In this document: positions 33,841 to 41,177 of the stretch, one piece after another
Layout of the letters: each line of letters starts with the position of its first letter
Numbering within the stretch: position 1 is the stretch's first letter
Origin: Gp6-AA40 sp036802945
GTDB lineage: Bacteria > Acidobacteriota > Vicinamibacteria > Vicinamibacterales > UBA2999
Assembly (NCBI GenBank): GCA_036802945.1
Contig: DAIRVG010000014.1
Span: forward strand, 3,754-67,753
Direction: 5' to 3'
DNA length: 64,000 nt
Program-made: the position numbers and the translations under genes
Notes under the pieces: model-generated
Told to the model about the DNA's origin: nothing
Seen by the model: only the letters and a program-made list of their open reading frames with translations
The model's database searches: none

Positions 33841-35139
33841 ATGTCGTCGCACGCGGGGCTGCGCATCACGCGCTCCCTGCAGCATCGCAACTTCCGTCTC
33901 TTCTTTGGCGGGCAGAGCATTTCCCTTGTCGGCACATGGATCACGCGCGTGGCCACGAGCTGGCTCGTCTACCGGCTCACCGGTTCGGAGCTGCTCCTGG
34001 GCATTGCCGGCTTCTGCGGACAGATTCCGACGCTCTTCATCACCCCGTTTGCCGGCGTCCTCGTCGATCGGATGGATCGACGCAGGATTCTTCTCCTGAC
34101 GCAGGTTGCCTCGCTCGTGCAGTCAGCCATCCTGGCCGTCCTGACGTTCACCCACCTCATCACCGTCGCGCAGATCATCTGGCTGCAGGTGATCCAGGGC
34201 GTCATCAACTCGTTCGACACGCCCGCCCGCCAAGCGTTCGTCAGCGAGATGGTCGAGGACCGCCGCGACCTGCCGAACGCGATCGCGCTTAACTCGTCGA
34301 TGGTCAATGGCAGCCGGATCATCGGACCCGCGATCGGGGGATTGCTGATTGCGGGCTTCGGAGAAGGCTGGTGCTTTCTCATCGACGCGATCTCGTACCT
34401 GGCGGTCATCGCGTCACTCCTGATGATGCGCATCGAGCCGCGTCACCGCGGGGACGCCACCACCGAGATGCACCTGCTCGACGAGCTCCGCCACGGCTGG
34501 AATTACGTCCTGCATTCGGTGCCGATCCGCTCCGCGTTGACACTGGTCGCGATCGTCAGTACGGCCGGCACGCCCTATACCGTGCTCATGCCGGCGATCG
34601 CGGCGGTGGAGCTACAGGGCGGGGCGAACACGCTTGGACTGCTCATGACATCAACCGGCGTCGGCGCGCTGGCCGGTGCGCTGTATCTCGCGCAGCGCGA
34701 GACGGTCGTGGGCCTCGGCCGCATCATCATGTACGCGACGCTGGTCTTCGGCGCGGGCCTGGTCGCGTTCTCGATGACCACCTCGCTGTGGATCGCATGC
34801 GTGGTGCTGGCGATCGCGGGCTGCGGCTTCATGGTGCACCTCGCGGCGACCAACACGATCCTCCAGACGATTGTCGAAGAACGCTTGCGGGGGCGGGTGA
34901 TGTCCTTCTACACGATGGCGTTCTTCGGAACGGTTCCGATCGGGAGTCTCCTCGGCGGCGTGATCGCCGACCGGTTCGGCGCGCCGATGACCGTCCGGGT
35001 CAGCGGGATCGTCTGCGTCATTGGCGGAGCGTGGTTCGCCTATAAACTTCCCGCCATCCGCGCCGTTGTCCGCCCGATCTACCGCGAGCGGGGCATCATC
35101 ACAGTGCCGGCGGTCGATACGGGAGGAAAAACGCTCTGA
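33841..35139 (+). CDS. MFS transporter (MFS_3 / EntS-like)
   Basis: 432 aa from the ATG at 33841. It begins with a short basic leader (HAGLRITRSLQHRNFRLFFG), then twelve predicted hydrophobic helices. The loop between helices 2 and 3 carries GVLVDRMDRRRILLLTQ, the MFS signature, and the helix 4-5 region has SFDTPARQAFVSEMVEDRRD, characteristic of the enterobactin-exporter-like subfamily. Probably a drug or metabolite exporter in the inner membrane. Divergent from the TonB-dependent receptor; may share its regulation. Substrate unknown. Confidence 0.9.
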   Translation: MSSHAGLRITRSLQHRNFRLFFGGQSISLVGTWITRVATSWLVYRLTGSELLLGIAGFCGQIPTLFITPFAGVLVDRMDRRRILLLTQVASLVQSAILAVLTFTHLITVAQIIWLQVIQGVINSFDTPARQAFVSEMVEDRRDLPNAIALNSSMVNGSRIIGPAIGGLLIAGFGEGWCFLIDAISYLAVIASLLMMRIEPRHRGDATTEMHLLDELRHGWNYVLHSVPIRSALTLVAIVSTAGTPYTVLMPAIAAVELQGGANTLGLLMTSTGVGALAGALYLAQRETVVGLGRIIMYATLVFGAGLVAFSMTTSLWIACVVLAIAGCGFMVHLAATNTILQTIVEERLRGRVMSFYTMAFFGTVPIGSLLGGVIADRFGAPMTVRVSGIVCVIGGAWFAYKLPAIRAVVRPIYRERGIITVPAVDTGGKTL

Positions 35140-35147
35140 GACGATGA

Positions 35148-35205
35148 CTCGCGATTCTCGACTCCCGATCCCCAACTCCCAACTCCCAAGGTGTCCTCAC
35201 TCCCA
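35148..35205. repeat. CAACTCC/GATCCCC heptad arm
   Basis: GACTCCCGATCCCCAACTCC followed by CAACTCCCAAGGTGTCC. One arm, with the AAGG tip shared with 13628 and 16697. Directly upstream of the FAD monooxygenase start. Confidence 0.8.
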
Positions 35206-36402
35206 ATGCCAAGTGTCCCTTCGAAAAACAGTGCGTTGATCGTTGGCGCGGGCATTGGAGGGCTTGCCGCGGCGCTCGCGTTGAGGCGCGCGGGGTGGGA
35301 TGTTCGTGTCTTCGAGCGGGCCGTGTCGCCGCGCGAGCTCGGCTTTGCGCTGCTCCTCGCGCCCAACGCGATGCATGCGCTCGGAGCGCTCGGCCTGGCC
35401 GACGTCGCTCGCCGCGGCGGCGCGATTGCGACCAACGGCGAGATGCGCCGCCCCGACGGCACGGTGCTCCGGCGATTCGACACCGCGGCCGCACGCGCGC
35501 TTCTCGACGAGGATGCGGTCTGCATCCTGCGCACGGTCCTGCATGGCGCGCTGCTCGACGCCGTTGGGCTCGATACCGTGGCGCTCGACAGCGCCGTCAC
35601 CGGGTTCACGTCTTCACACGATGGTGTCGCCTTGACCCTGGCCAACGGCCGAACGGAATCCGGCGATATCCTGGTCGGCGCTGATGGAGTCGGCTCCCTC
35701 ATTCGCAGGCAGCTCCATCCCGGCGAAGCGGCGCCTCGTCGCAGCGGTCTCATCGCGATTCGTGGTGTCGCACTGGACCAAGTGCATCACCTGGGGAACG
35801 CGAGCGGCGCGCAGTACTTCGGCCGCGGCCTCGAGGCCGGGGTGGCGCGCGCAGGCGAACGCGAAGTCTATTGGTACGTGTCCCTCCGCGCGGATCAGCT
35901 TGCCCGCCGAAGCCTCGGCGAAGCCGGGTTTCCGATCGACTCCGGAAGCCCAGCGGCGCTGGCCGAACGCTGCGCGTCACGATTCCACGAGGCCTTCCGC
36001 GCCATTGTCCGCGCTACTCGCACGGAAGATCTGCGACTGGATGAGCTGTTCGAGCGCGATCCGATCGATGACTGGGGAGAGGGACGCGTGACGCTGCTTG
36101 GCGATGCCGCGCATCCGATGCTGCCTCACGCCGGACAGGGCGCCGCGCAGGCGCTGGAGGACGCGGTCTCACTCGGCCACGTGCTGCGCGATACGACCTC
36201 GCCAGCCGAGGCATTGAGAAGATACGAGCGCGTTCGTGCCGGGCGGACGCGCTCGGTCGTGGAGCTCGCCCGCCGCAACGCGCGGATGGGGTCCATCAAG
36301 AGCGCCGCCGGATGCTGGATGCGTGACCTCGTCATCCGACTCGTTCCGGAGTCCGTCATCTTGAAGTCGCTCGTGGCGCTCGGACGTCCGCCTTCGCCCT
36401 AA
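35206..36402 (+). CDS. FAD-dependent monooxygenase (group A)
   Basis: 398 aa from the ATG at 35206; a GTG at 35191 lies inside the repeat and is less likely. Rossmann FAD motif ALIVGAGIGGLAAALALRRA with ERA at the end of beta-2, a DG motif (DILVGADGVGSLIRRQL), and GDAAHPMLPHAGQGAAQALE binding the ribityl chain. These define single-component flavoprotein hydroxylases such as salicylate hydroxylase and 6-hydroxynicotinate monooxygenase. Likely hydroxylates an aromatic or heteroaromatic ring with NAD(P)H and O2. Follows the MFS gene by 66 bp and may be in one transcript. Substrate unknown. Confidence 0.88.
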   Translation: MPSVPSKNSALIVGAGIGGLAAALALRRAGWDVRVFERAVSPRELGFALLLAPNAMHALGALGLADVARRGGAIATNGEMRRPDGTVLRRFDTAAARALLDEDAVCILRTVLHGALLDAVGLDTVALDSAVTGFTSSHDGVALTLANGRTESGDILVGADGVGSLIRRQLHPGEAAPRRSGLIAIRGVALDQVHHLGNASGAQYFGRGLEAGVARAGEREVYWYVSLRADQLARRSLGEAGFPIDSGSPAALAERCASRFHEAFRAIVRATRTEDLRLDELFERDPIDDWGEGRVTLLGDAAHPMLPHAGQGAAQALEDAVSLGHVLRDTTSPAEALRRYERVRAGRTRSVVELARRNARMGSIKSAAGCWMRDLVIRLVPESVILKSLVALGRPPSP

Positions 36403-36477
36403 GGCCCCCGCGCGGCAAGGAAGACGGATCTGCTCGATAGCCTCGCCGGGGAGCTGGCGCGGCCATGTGTCTACAAG

Positions 36478-36975
36478 CTAGCTGTGAGTCGGCTGCGGCG
36501 CGAAGTTCTTCATCCACTCCGCCTGCCGCTGCTGCATTTCCTGCGGCGTGAGATCTTCTTTGTGCGTCGCAATCGTCCAACTGTACCCCTGTGGGTCGGT
36601 CAAGGTTCCACAGCGATCGCCCCAGAACTGATCCGCCATCTGCCCCATGGGTCCGTTCGCGACCTTCGCGCCCGCCGCAACTGCGCGGTTGAACAGCACG
36701 TCGCAATTCTCTACATAGACCCAGAGCGACGCCGGTGAACCTCCGAACTTCTTTGGACTCTTTCCACCCCCCATCTCGTCGTTCAGCATGATGAGCGAAT
36801 CGCCAATGCGCACTTCCGCGTGCATGATCTTCCCGTCGGGGCCGACGGCACGCGCCGTTTCTTCCGCACCAAGCGCCTTCTTGTACCAATCAATCGCCTG
36901 CGCGGCGTTATCGAGCGTCAGCTGCGGCGTGATCGTGTGGTGCCCGGGGGGAATTGCACTCTTCGCTTTGGCCAT
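36478..36975 (-). CDS. VOC family protein (PhnB/glyoxalase-like)
   Basis: 165 aa with a perfect ribosome site (AAGGAGGT) before the ATG. Vicinal oxygen chelate fold: ITPQLTLDNAAQAIDWYKKA, IMHAEVRIGDSLIMLNDE, LWVYVENCDVLFNRAVAAGA, and WGDRCGTLTDPQGYSWTIAT. The group resembles PhnB and 3-demethylubiquinone-9-like proteins, several of which bind metals or small ligands. Exact reaction cannot be read. Single gene, convergent with the monooxygenase. Confidence 0.9.
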   Translation of the reverse strand: MAKAKSAIPPGHHTITPQLTLDNAAQAIDWYKKALGAEETARAVGPDGKIMHAEVRIGDSLIMLNDEMGGGKSPKKFGGSPASLWVYVENCDVLFNRAVAAGAKVANGPMGQMADQFWGDRCGTLTDPQGYSWTIATHKEDLTPQEMQQRQAEWMKNFAPQPTHS

Positions 36976-37085
36976 CTCTTACCTCCTTCGCGTCAAAACA
37001 TCAGACTCGCATTGTGGTGCGACGTCGACGCGACGTGCAAGCTGATGAAAAACCGATTGGCTCATCCGGTGGTAAAGTCCAGCAA

Positions 37086-37739
37086 GTGAACACCGTACAC
37101 GCAGTCGTCGTCACGGCGTCGGACCGGCCAGGCATGTTGTCGGCGGTCACGAAGGTGCTCGCCGATCACAACGCCAACATCCGGTACGTCGATCTTCACT
37201 CGGTCGGCGATCGGGCAGAGATGTACTTCGAATTCTCCCTGGAGCAGCCGCCGCTCCAATTGTTTGCGGAGCTGACGCGTCTCGATGGGGTCGTCGCGTT
37301 GGAGGAGATTCCTTCGTTCGCGAAGATTTACGGGAAGCGAATCATCGTCATGGGCGGCGGCGCGCAGGTCGGCCAGGTTGCGCTCGGCGCCATCGCGGAA
37401 GCCGACCGGCATAACATCCGCGGCGAACGCATCTCGGTCGACACGATTCCACTGGTGGGCGAGCAGGAGCTCGCAGCCGCGGTCCGCGCCACGGCGCGCC
37501 TCCCGCGCGTGAAGCTCCTCGTGCTCGCGGGATCGCTGATGGGCGGCGCGATTTCAGAGGCCGTCGAGGAAGTACGAAAGAACGGCCTGTACGTGATTTC
37601 ACTCAACATGGCCGGCAGCGTCCCCGATGCGGCCGATCTCGTCGTGAGCGACCCGATCCAAGCCGGAGTCATGGCCGTCATGGCGATTGCCGACACGGCC
37701 AAGTTCGATCTCGTCCGGCAACAGAAAAGACGTTACTAA
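37086..37739 (+). CDS. ACT domain protein with DUF5612-like C-terminus
   Basis: 217 aa from a GTG at 37086; no ATG is in the right place. Residues 1-75 form an ACT domain (HAVVVTASDRPGMLSAVTKV, then ANIRYVDLHSVGDRAEMYFE), usually a small-molecule sensor. The rest has IIVMGGGAQVGQVALGAIAE, RISVDTIPLVGEQELAAAV, LVLAGSLMGGAISEAVEEV and DLVVSDPIQAGVMAVM, matching the DUF5612 domain first noted in methanogens. The glycine-rich GGGAQVGQ suggests nucleotide binding; function is unknown. Finding it in a bacterium is notable but not unique as far as I know. Its stop codon is part of a terminator. Confidence 0.78.
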   Translation: MNTVHAVVVTASDRPGMLSAVTKVLADHNANIRYVDLHSVGDRAEMYFEFSLEQPPLQLFAELTRLDGVVALEEIPSFAKIYGKRIIVMGGGAQVGQVALGAIAEADRHNIRGERISVDTIPLVGEQELAAAVRATARLPRVKLLVLAGSLMGGAISEAVEEVRKNGLYVISLNMAGSVPDAADLVVSDPIQAGVMAVMAIADTAKFDLVRQQKRRY

Positions 37740-37760
37740 CCACGAAGGTGGTTATTTTTT
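37737..37760 (+). terminator. Intrinsic terminator shared by convergent genes
   Basis: TAACCAC-GAAG-GTGGTTA followed by TTTTTT. The left TAA is the stop codon of the DUF5612 gene and the right TTA is the reverse-strand TAA stop of the next gene. The stem is of the AACCACGAAGG repeat family. Confidence 0.85.
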
Positions 37761-38330
37761 CGCCTCGGCACGAATGTTGTTCAGCATGATGGGCTTAGTG
37801 GCGAAATCTTCCAGCTCAATCATGTTGTCCTTCGCGATGATCTTGGTCGCATAGGACATCGTCCCCGACCCCATGCCGTCCGGGCTGATATTCATCTGGA
37901 TCACGGTTAACGGGTAGTCAAACGTTCTCGGCCGCGTCGTCGCCTCCCAGAATCCGATAGGGCGATCGGTGGCAATCACGATGCTCCGGCCGCCATCAGG
38001 CAGCGGCATCTGCTGCGCATAGCGAAGATCGTAGCCAAGCGAGTCAGGCGTTCTGATTCTCCCGACTGGCTTCATTTTCTGCAGCTGCTTCAACAATTCG
38101 TCGGGTCCCTTTTGCTGCAACGCCATCACGAGGCGCTCGCGGTCCGACTGCAGTGACCAGCGATCGACCGTAATCTCGACGGTCTGTTGACCTGTGCCGT
38201 ATTGAGGGCTCAGCGAAACAGCGTTGGCGGTAAACCGCTCGGGCTGGCCAAGCGTCTGCGCCGCAGGAAACGAGCAGACGAACGCAACAAATGCCGCAAC
38301 CATCAGGAACAGACGTGATGTGAACGTCAT
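37752..38330 (-). CDS. Exported hypothetical protein
   Basis: 192 aa from the ATG at 38330 (GGGAGAGG ahead). Signal peptide MTFTSRLFLMVAAFVAFVCS. Mature part has VEITVDRWSLQSDRERLVMA, then a helical segment (LQQKGPDELLKQLQKM) and beta-rich stretches (RYAQQMPLPDGGRSIVIATD, TVIQMNISPDGMGSGTMS). No cysteine or catalytic motif. Similar secreted proteins are frequent in acidobacterial genomes to my knowledge, with no known role. It ends at the shared terminator with the DUF5612 gene. Confidence 0.7.
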   Translation of the reverse strand: MTFTSRLFLMVAAFVAFVCSFPAAQTLGQPERFTANAVSLSPQYGTGQQTVEITVDRWSLQSDRERLVMALQQKGPDELLKQLQKMKPVGRIRTPDSLGYDLRYAQQMPLPDGGRSIVIATDRPIGFWEATTRPRTFDYPLTVIQMNISPDGMGSGTMSYATKIIAKDNMIELEDFATKPIMLNNIRAEAKK

Positions 38331-38407
38331 TGACCTCTCCCTGACGAGGCTGCGCATTCACAATATGCCCGCACTGGACATTGGGTGCGATGAGCTGACA
38401 CTGTGTG

Positions 38408-39211
38408 TCAGTCGGCGAGCCTGGCGATGTACGCACGCTCCTCCGGGCCGAGCCACGGCGGCGTGCCCGCGGCGGCGTTCGCGCGAAGGTGATCGACCCG
38501 CGATGTCGCGGGAATCGCGACGTGGCAGCGCGGATCGCTCAAGATCCACTTGAGCAGCGCCTGGGGCCACGACGTGATCGCGAAGGGTGCGAGCGGCGTC
38601 AACGCGGACGCTGGGATCGTTTTTCGCAACAGCGATCCTTCCCCGAAAGGGCGCATCACGATCACACCGAGGCCCAGATCGGCGGCCGCCGGCAGGATTG
38701 TGGCTTCGACGTCCCGCTGGTGCGGATTGTAGGGAATCTGGACCGCGCCCACACGCCGATCCTCCATTGCGCGCCGCAGCTCGTCGAACGCCGTTGCGCT
38801 GTAGTGGGTGAGGCCGATCGCGCGAACCGCGCCTTCCGCCTTCAGGCGCTCCAGCTGATCGAGCCTTTTGCGCCACGCAACCAGGTTGTGCACCTGGTAC
38901 AGGTCGACTGTCCCGCCGAAGTACTCGAGCGCGCGCGCAACCTGTTCCCCGGCCTCACCGTCGTCGACCGTCCAGACTTTCGTGGCGACGATCGCGCGAT
39001 CGCGGCGCCCTTCGAGCGTGCTGCCCAGGACACGCTCCGCCACACCGTACATCGGAGACGAATCGAAGAACGTGGCGCCTGTCTCGAATGCCGCGTCGGT
39101 CACGAGACGGCGCTCTTCAACGAGCGGACCTCGGACGTCGAATGTCTGCCACGTGCCCATCCCGACAACGGGCACACTCATTTCGGTCTTGCCGAACGCA
39201 CGCTTTTCCAT
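38408..39211 (-). CDS. Aldo/keto reductase
   Basis: 267 aa from the ATG at 39211. The barrel has KTEMSVPVVGMGTW, FDSSPMYGVAERVLG with catalytic Asp and Tyr, IVATKVWT with the Lys, and VDLYQVHNLV with the His equivalent (VHN). NADPH-binding end: SDPRCHVAIPATSRVDHLRA. The Tat or signal-like leader seen in some family members is absent. Substrate not predictable; the family reduces a range of aldehydes and ketones. Single gene with a GTTC-type repeat upstream. Confidence 0.9.
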   Translation of the reverse strand: MEKRAFGKTEMSVPVVGMGTWQTFDVRGPLVEERRLVTDAAFETGATFFDSSPMYGVAERVLGSTLEGRRDRAIVATKVWTVDDGEAGEQVARALEYFGGTVDLYQVHNLVAWRKRLDQLERLKAEGAVRAIGLTHYSATAFDELRRAMEDRRVGAVQIPYNPHQRDVEATILPAAADLGLGVIVMRPFGEGSLLRKTIPASALTPLAPFAITSWPQALLKWILSDPRCHVAIPATSRVDHLRANAAAGTPPWLGPEERAYIARLAD

Positions 39212-39221
39212 ACTCAATCGA

Positions 39222-39260
39222 AGTTCAAAGTCTAAGGTTCAAAGTGGAAAGTAGCGGGAA
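39222..39260. repeat. Short TTCAAAGT repeat
   Basis: AAGTTCAAAGTCTAAGGTTC followed by AAAGTGGAAAGT, a degenerate 9-10 bp direct repeat upstream of the aldo/keto reductase start. Confidence 0.55.
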
Positions 39261-39269
39261 GTGCGCCGT

Positions 39270-40013
39270 TCACTCATTCACCTCCAGCAGCAGCGGATAG
39301 TGATCCGATGCCGTGGCCGCTTCCGGTGTCCTCATGACTGCACATTCGCTGACCTGTTGAACGAACCCACCGGGAACAAACGCGTAGTCCAGCCGCACGT
39401 GCGGCTCCGGAGTGGGGAGCGTGTACCCGGTATCGCTTGGATGAAGACGTCGGAATCCATCGACGTACCCTGCGGACAGCACCGTCGCGATCGTCTTCCA
39501 GCGGATATGGCCACCGCTCAGCCAGACGAGCGTCCGCAGGCGGTGTGGGAGCCTGCGGATGTCGAGCAGATCGCCAGGCGCGACGGTGTTGAAGTCACCG
39601 ATCAACACATGGGGGCCTCGCTGATGCGCCGCGATCACGCGAAGGAGTGCCCGCAACTCGAACACCCGCCGCCGCTCCGTCCACGCGGCGTGTACGGCGC
39701 TCAAATGCACGCCAAACACGCGCCAAGCCGTCGTCGCTGGCACGATCTCGAGAAACGCGTGGCGTGAGACGCGCGGCTTGTGCCACGCGTGATGCGCAAT
39801 CGGCGCGCGACTCATGAAGGCCAGCGATTCGCCCGGCCGCGACGCCCATTGCTGCATCCCGGCGGCCTGCGCAACGCGTTCGACGACGTCCGGGCGCGTC
39901 GCCTCCTGCAGCACGACGACGTCCGCGGAGGTCGACCGGATCACAGCGGCAAGCGCGGCTTCCCGACCGCCGCCGCCGCGCCGGATGTTGTACGACAGAA
40001 TGCGAAGCGTCAC
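39270..40013 (-). CDS. Endonuclease/exonuclease/phosphatase family protein
   Basis: 247 aa from a GTG whose GTGA overlaps the stop of the preceding gene. EEP fold motifs: ILSYNIRRGGG, VVVLQEAT (metal-binding Glu), GVHLSAVHAAW, LIGDFNTVAPGD (catalytic Asp-Asn), and ATASDHYPLLLEV (SDH). Members cleave DNA, RNA or phospho-lipids and sugars. No signal peptide, so probably cytoplasmic. Coupled to a nucleotidyltransferase-like gene, a pairing worth noting. Substrate unknown. Confidence 0.85.
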   Translation of the reverse strand: MTLRILSYNIRRGGGGREAALAAVIRSTSADVVVLQEATRPDVVERVAQAAGMQQWASRPGESLAFMSRAPIAHHAWHKPRVSRHAFLEIVPATTAWRVFGVHLSAVHAAWTERRRVFELRALLRVIAAHQRGPHVLIGDFNTVAPGDLLDIRRLPHRLRTLVWLSGGHIRWKTIATVLSAGYVDGFRRLHPSDTGYTLPTPEPHVRLDYAFVPGGFVQQVSECAVMRTPEAATASDHYPLLLEVNE

Positions 40014-40504
40014 TCGTCCTGGGGTTTCTCGATGAGGGTGAGGTACGGCTGATCGAGCAGTCCGCCGCGAAACTGGATCACCACGTCGAGCGACGCCTGG
40101 ATATTGACCGGGCGTTGCGTCATGGCCATCAGAGTCTCACGGAGCGGGATGAGTGAAGGCGCGATATCGGGATCATCTTCCGAGACGGGACGCGAATGCA
40201 CGCCGGGCACGAAAAATCCCGTCGGTTTGAAGAGCGCGACGGCCTCATGACCGACGAGGGTCAGGTCGAGATCACTGGTGCCCGGGCCGTCTGCGTCGAA
40301 CGGCGCACCGTCCTTCCATCGCAGACCGGTGACCGCGCTGCCGCGAAGCACGACGGCCGTGCCGTCTGGAATGTCCAGGCGAACGGTGCGGCAGAACTCC
40401 TCGAAACGTTCGGGGCTTCCGCCGAACGCGAGTCGGATCACGTTCGACCGTTTCTCCTCTTCGGTGAGCCCTCCCTGCACGCCATTACGCGCTTCGTCGG
40501 CCAT
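40010..40504 (-). CDS. Nucleotidyltransferase-like small protein
   Basis: 164 aa. The central part has GTAVVLRGSAVTGLRW and GPGTSDLDLTLVGHEAV, matching the GS..DxD core of nucleotidyltransferase-fold proteins, although the strand after the core is short and the third carboxylate is not obvious. The rest is DPDIAPSLIPLRETLMAMTQ and LDVVIQFRGGLLDQPYLTL. Family not firmly recognised. Translationally coupled (GTGA) to the downstream endonuclease/phosphatase gene. Confidence 0.6.
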   Translation of the reverse strand: MADEARNGVQGGLTEEEKRSNVIRLAFGGSPERFEEFCRTVRLDIPDGTAVVLRGSAVTGLRWKDGAPFDADGPGTSDLDLTLVGHEAVALFKPTGFFVPGVHSRPVSEDDPDIAPSLIPLRETLMAMTQRPVNIQASLDVVIQFRGGLLDQPYLTLIEKPQDE

Positions 40505-40546
40505 CAGCGTGGAATTAATACGAGCTTTTGTGTAAGCTCAGGCGCA

Positions 40547-40915
40547 ATGGCTTTCATCATCACCGACCCCTGCATCGGCACCAAAGACCATGCGTGTGTG
40601 GATGTATGCCCCGTCGACTGCATCCACCCCCGCAAGGATGAACCCGAGTTCGAAGCGTCGCCCATGCTCTTCATTCATCCCGAAGAGTGCATCGATTGCG
40701 GCGCCTGTGTTCCCGCGTGCCCCGTGACCGCGATTTACGACAGTCCTGACGCGACCCCCGCGAACCAGAAGGATCTCGTCGAAGCGAATGCGATCTTCCG
40801 CGCCGGGGACGCTGACGCGGTTGCGAAGGCCGAGGCGGTCGTTGCGGCTCATGTCGCCTCGCATCCCGAGCTGATCAGTATTCCTCCGGCCGAGCGGGCC
40901 GCGGCGCACCAATAG
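40547..40915 (+). CDS. Ferredoxin, two-cluster type
   Basis: 122 aa from the ATG at 40547. Two cluster motifs: PCIGTKDHACVDVCPVDCIH at the N-terminus and CIDCGACVPACPVTAIY in the middle. The first has the spacing found in seven-iron or dicluster ferredoxins; the C-terminal extension is helical and Ala-rich. An electron carrier in the cytoplasm. Could supply a local oxygenase, but it is about 15 kb from boxB and is not BoxA. Divergent from the nucleotidyltransferase-like gene. Confidence 0.9.
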   Translation: MAFIITDPCIGTKDHACVDVCPVDCIHPRKDEPEFEASPMLFIHPEECIDCGACVPACPVTAIYDSPDATPANQKDLVEANAIFRAGDADAVAKAEAVVAAHVASHPELISIPPAERAAAHQ

Positions 40916-40957
40916 GCCGACCTGGCCGAAGGCACATACGTTGCTGCATTGGCCCTC

Positions 40958-41173
40958 ATGACCAAGCTCACACGTATGGTGCCCTGGGTCGGTGCAGCGT
41001 TCGCGCTCGCGGTCCTCGCTTCCACGATGCGGCGCAAAGGGATCCTGCGCGGTGCGCTGGATGCGGCGCTCGACGTCACACCGGTGCTCGGCGGAGTCAA
41101 GATGATCGCGGAAAAAATGCGGGGGCGAGACTTCATCCCTGACAAGGCATCCGTCGCATCCGCGGCACGCTGA
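40958..41173 (+). CDS. Small membrane or basic hypothetical protein
   Basis: 71 aa from the ATG at 40958. One hydrophobic segment (MVPWVGAAFALAVLAST) and a C-terminal VLGGVKMIAEKMRGRDFIPD. No known motif. It ends 4 bp before the convergent UbiB-type gene. Similar short proteins are, I believe, conserved in related genomes, but no role is known. Confidence 0.55.
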   Translation: MTKLTRMVPWVGAAFALAVLASTMRRKGILRGALDAALDVTPVLGGVKMIAEKMRGRDFIPDKASVASAAR

Positions 41174-41177
41174 CGCA

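Noticed and set aside
36403..36477. tRNA or small RNA in the gap
   Set aside because: No cloverleaf or conserved RNA structure seen; 75 bp only.
40547..40915. boxA reductase
   Set aside because: Small dicluster ferredoxin without the flavin reductase domain of BoxA.
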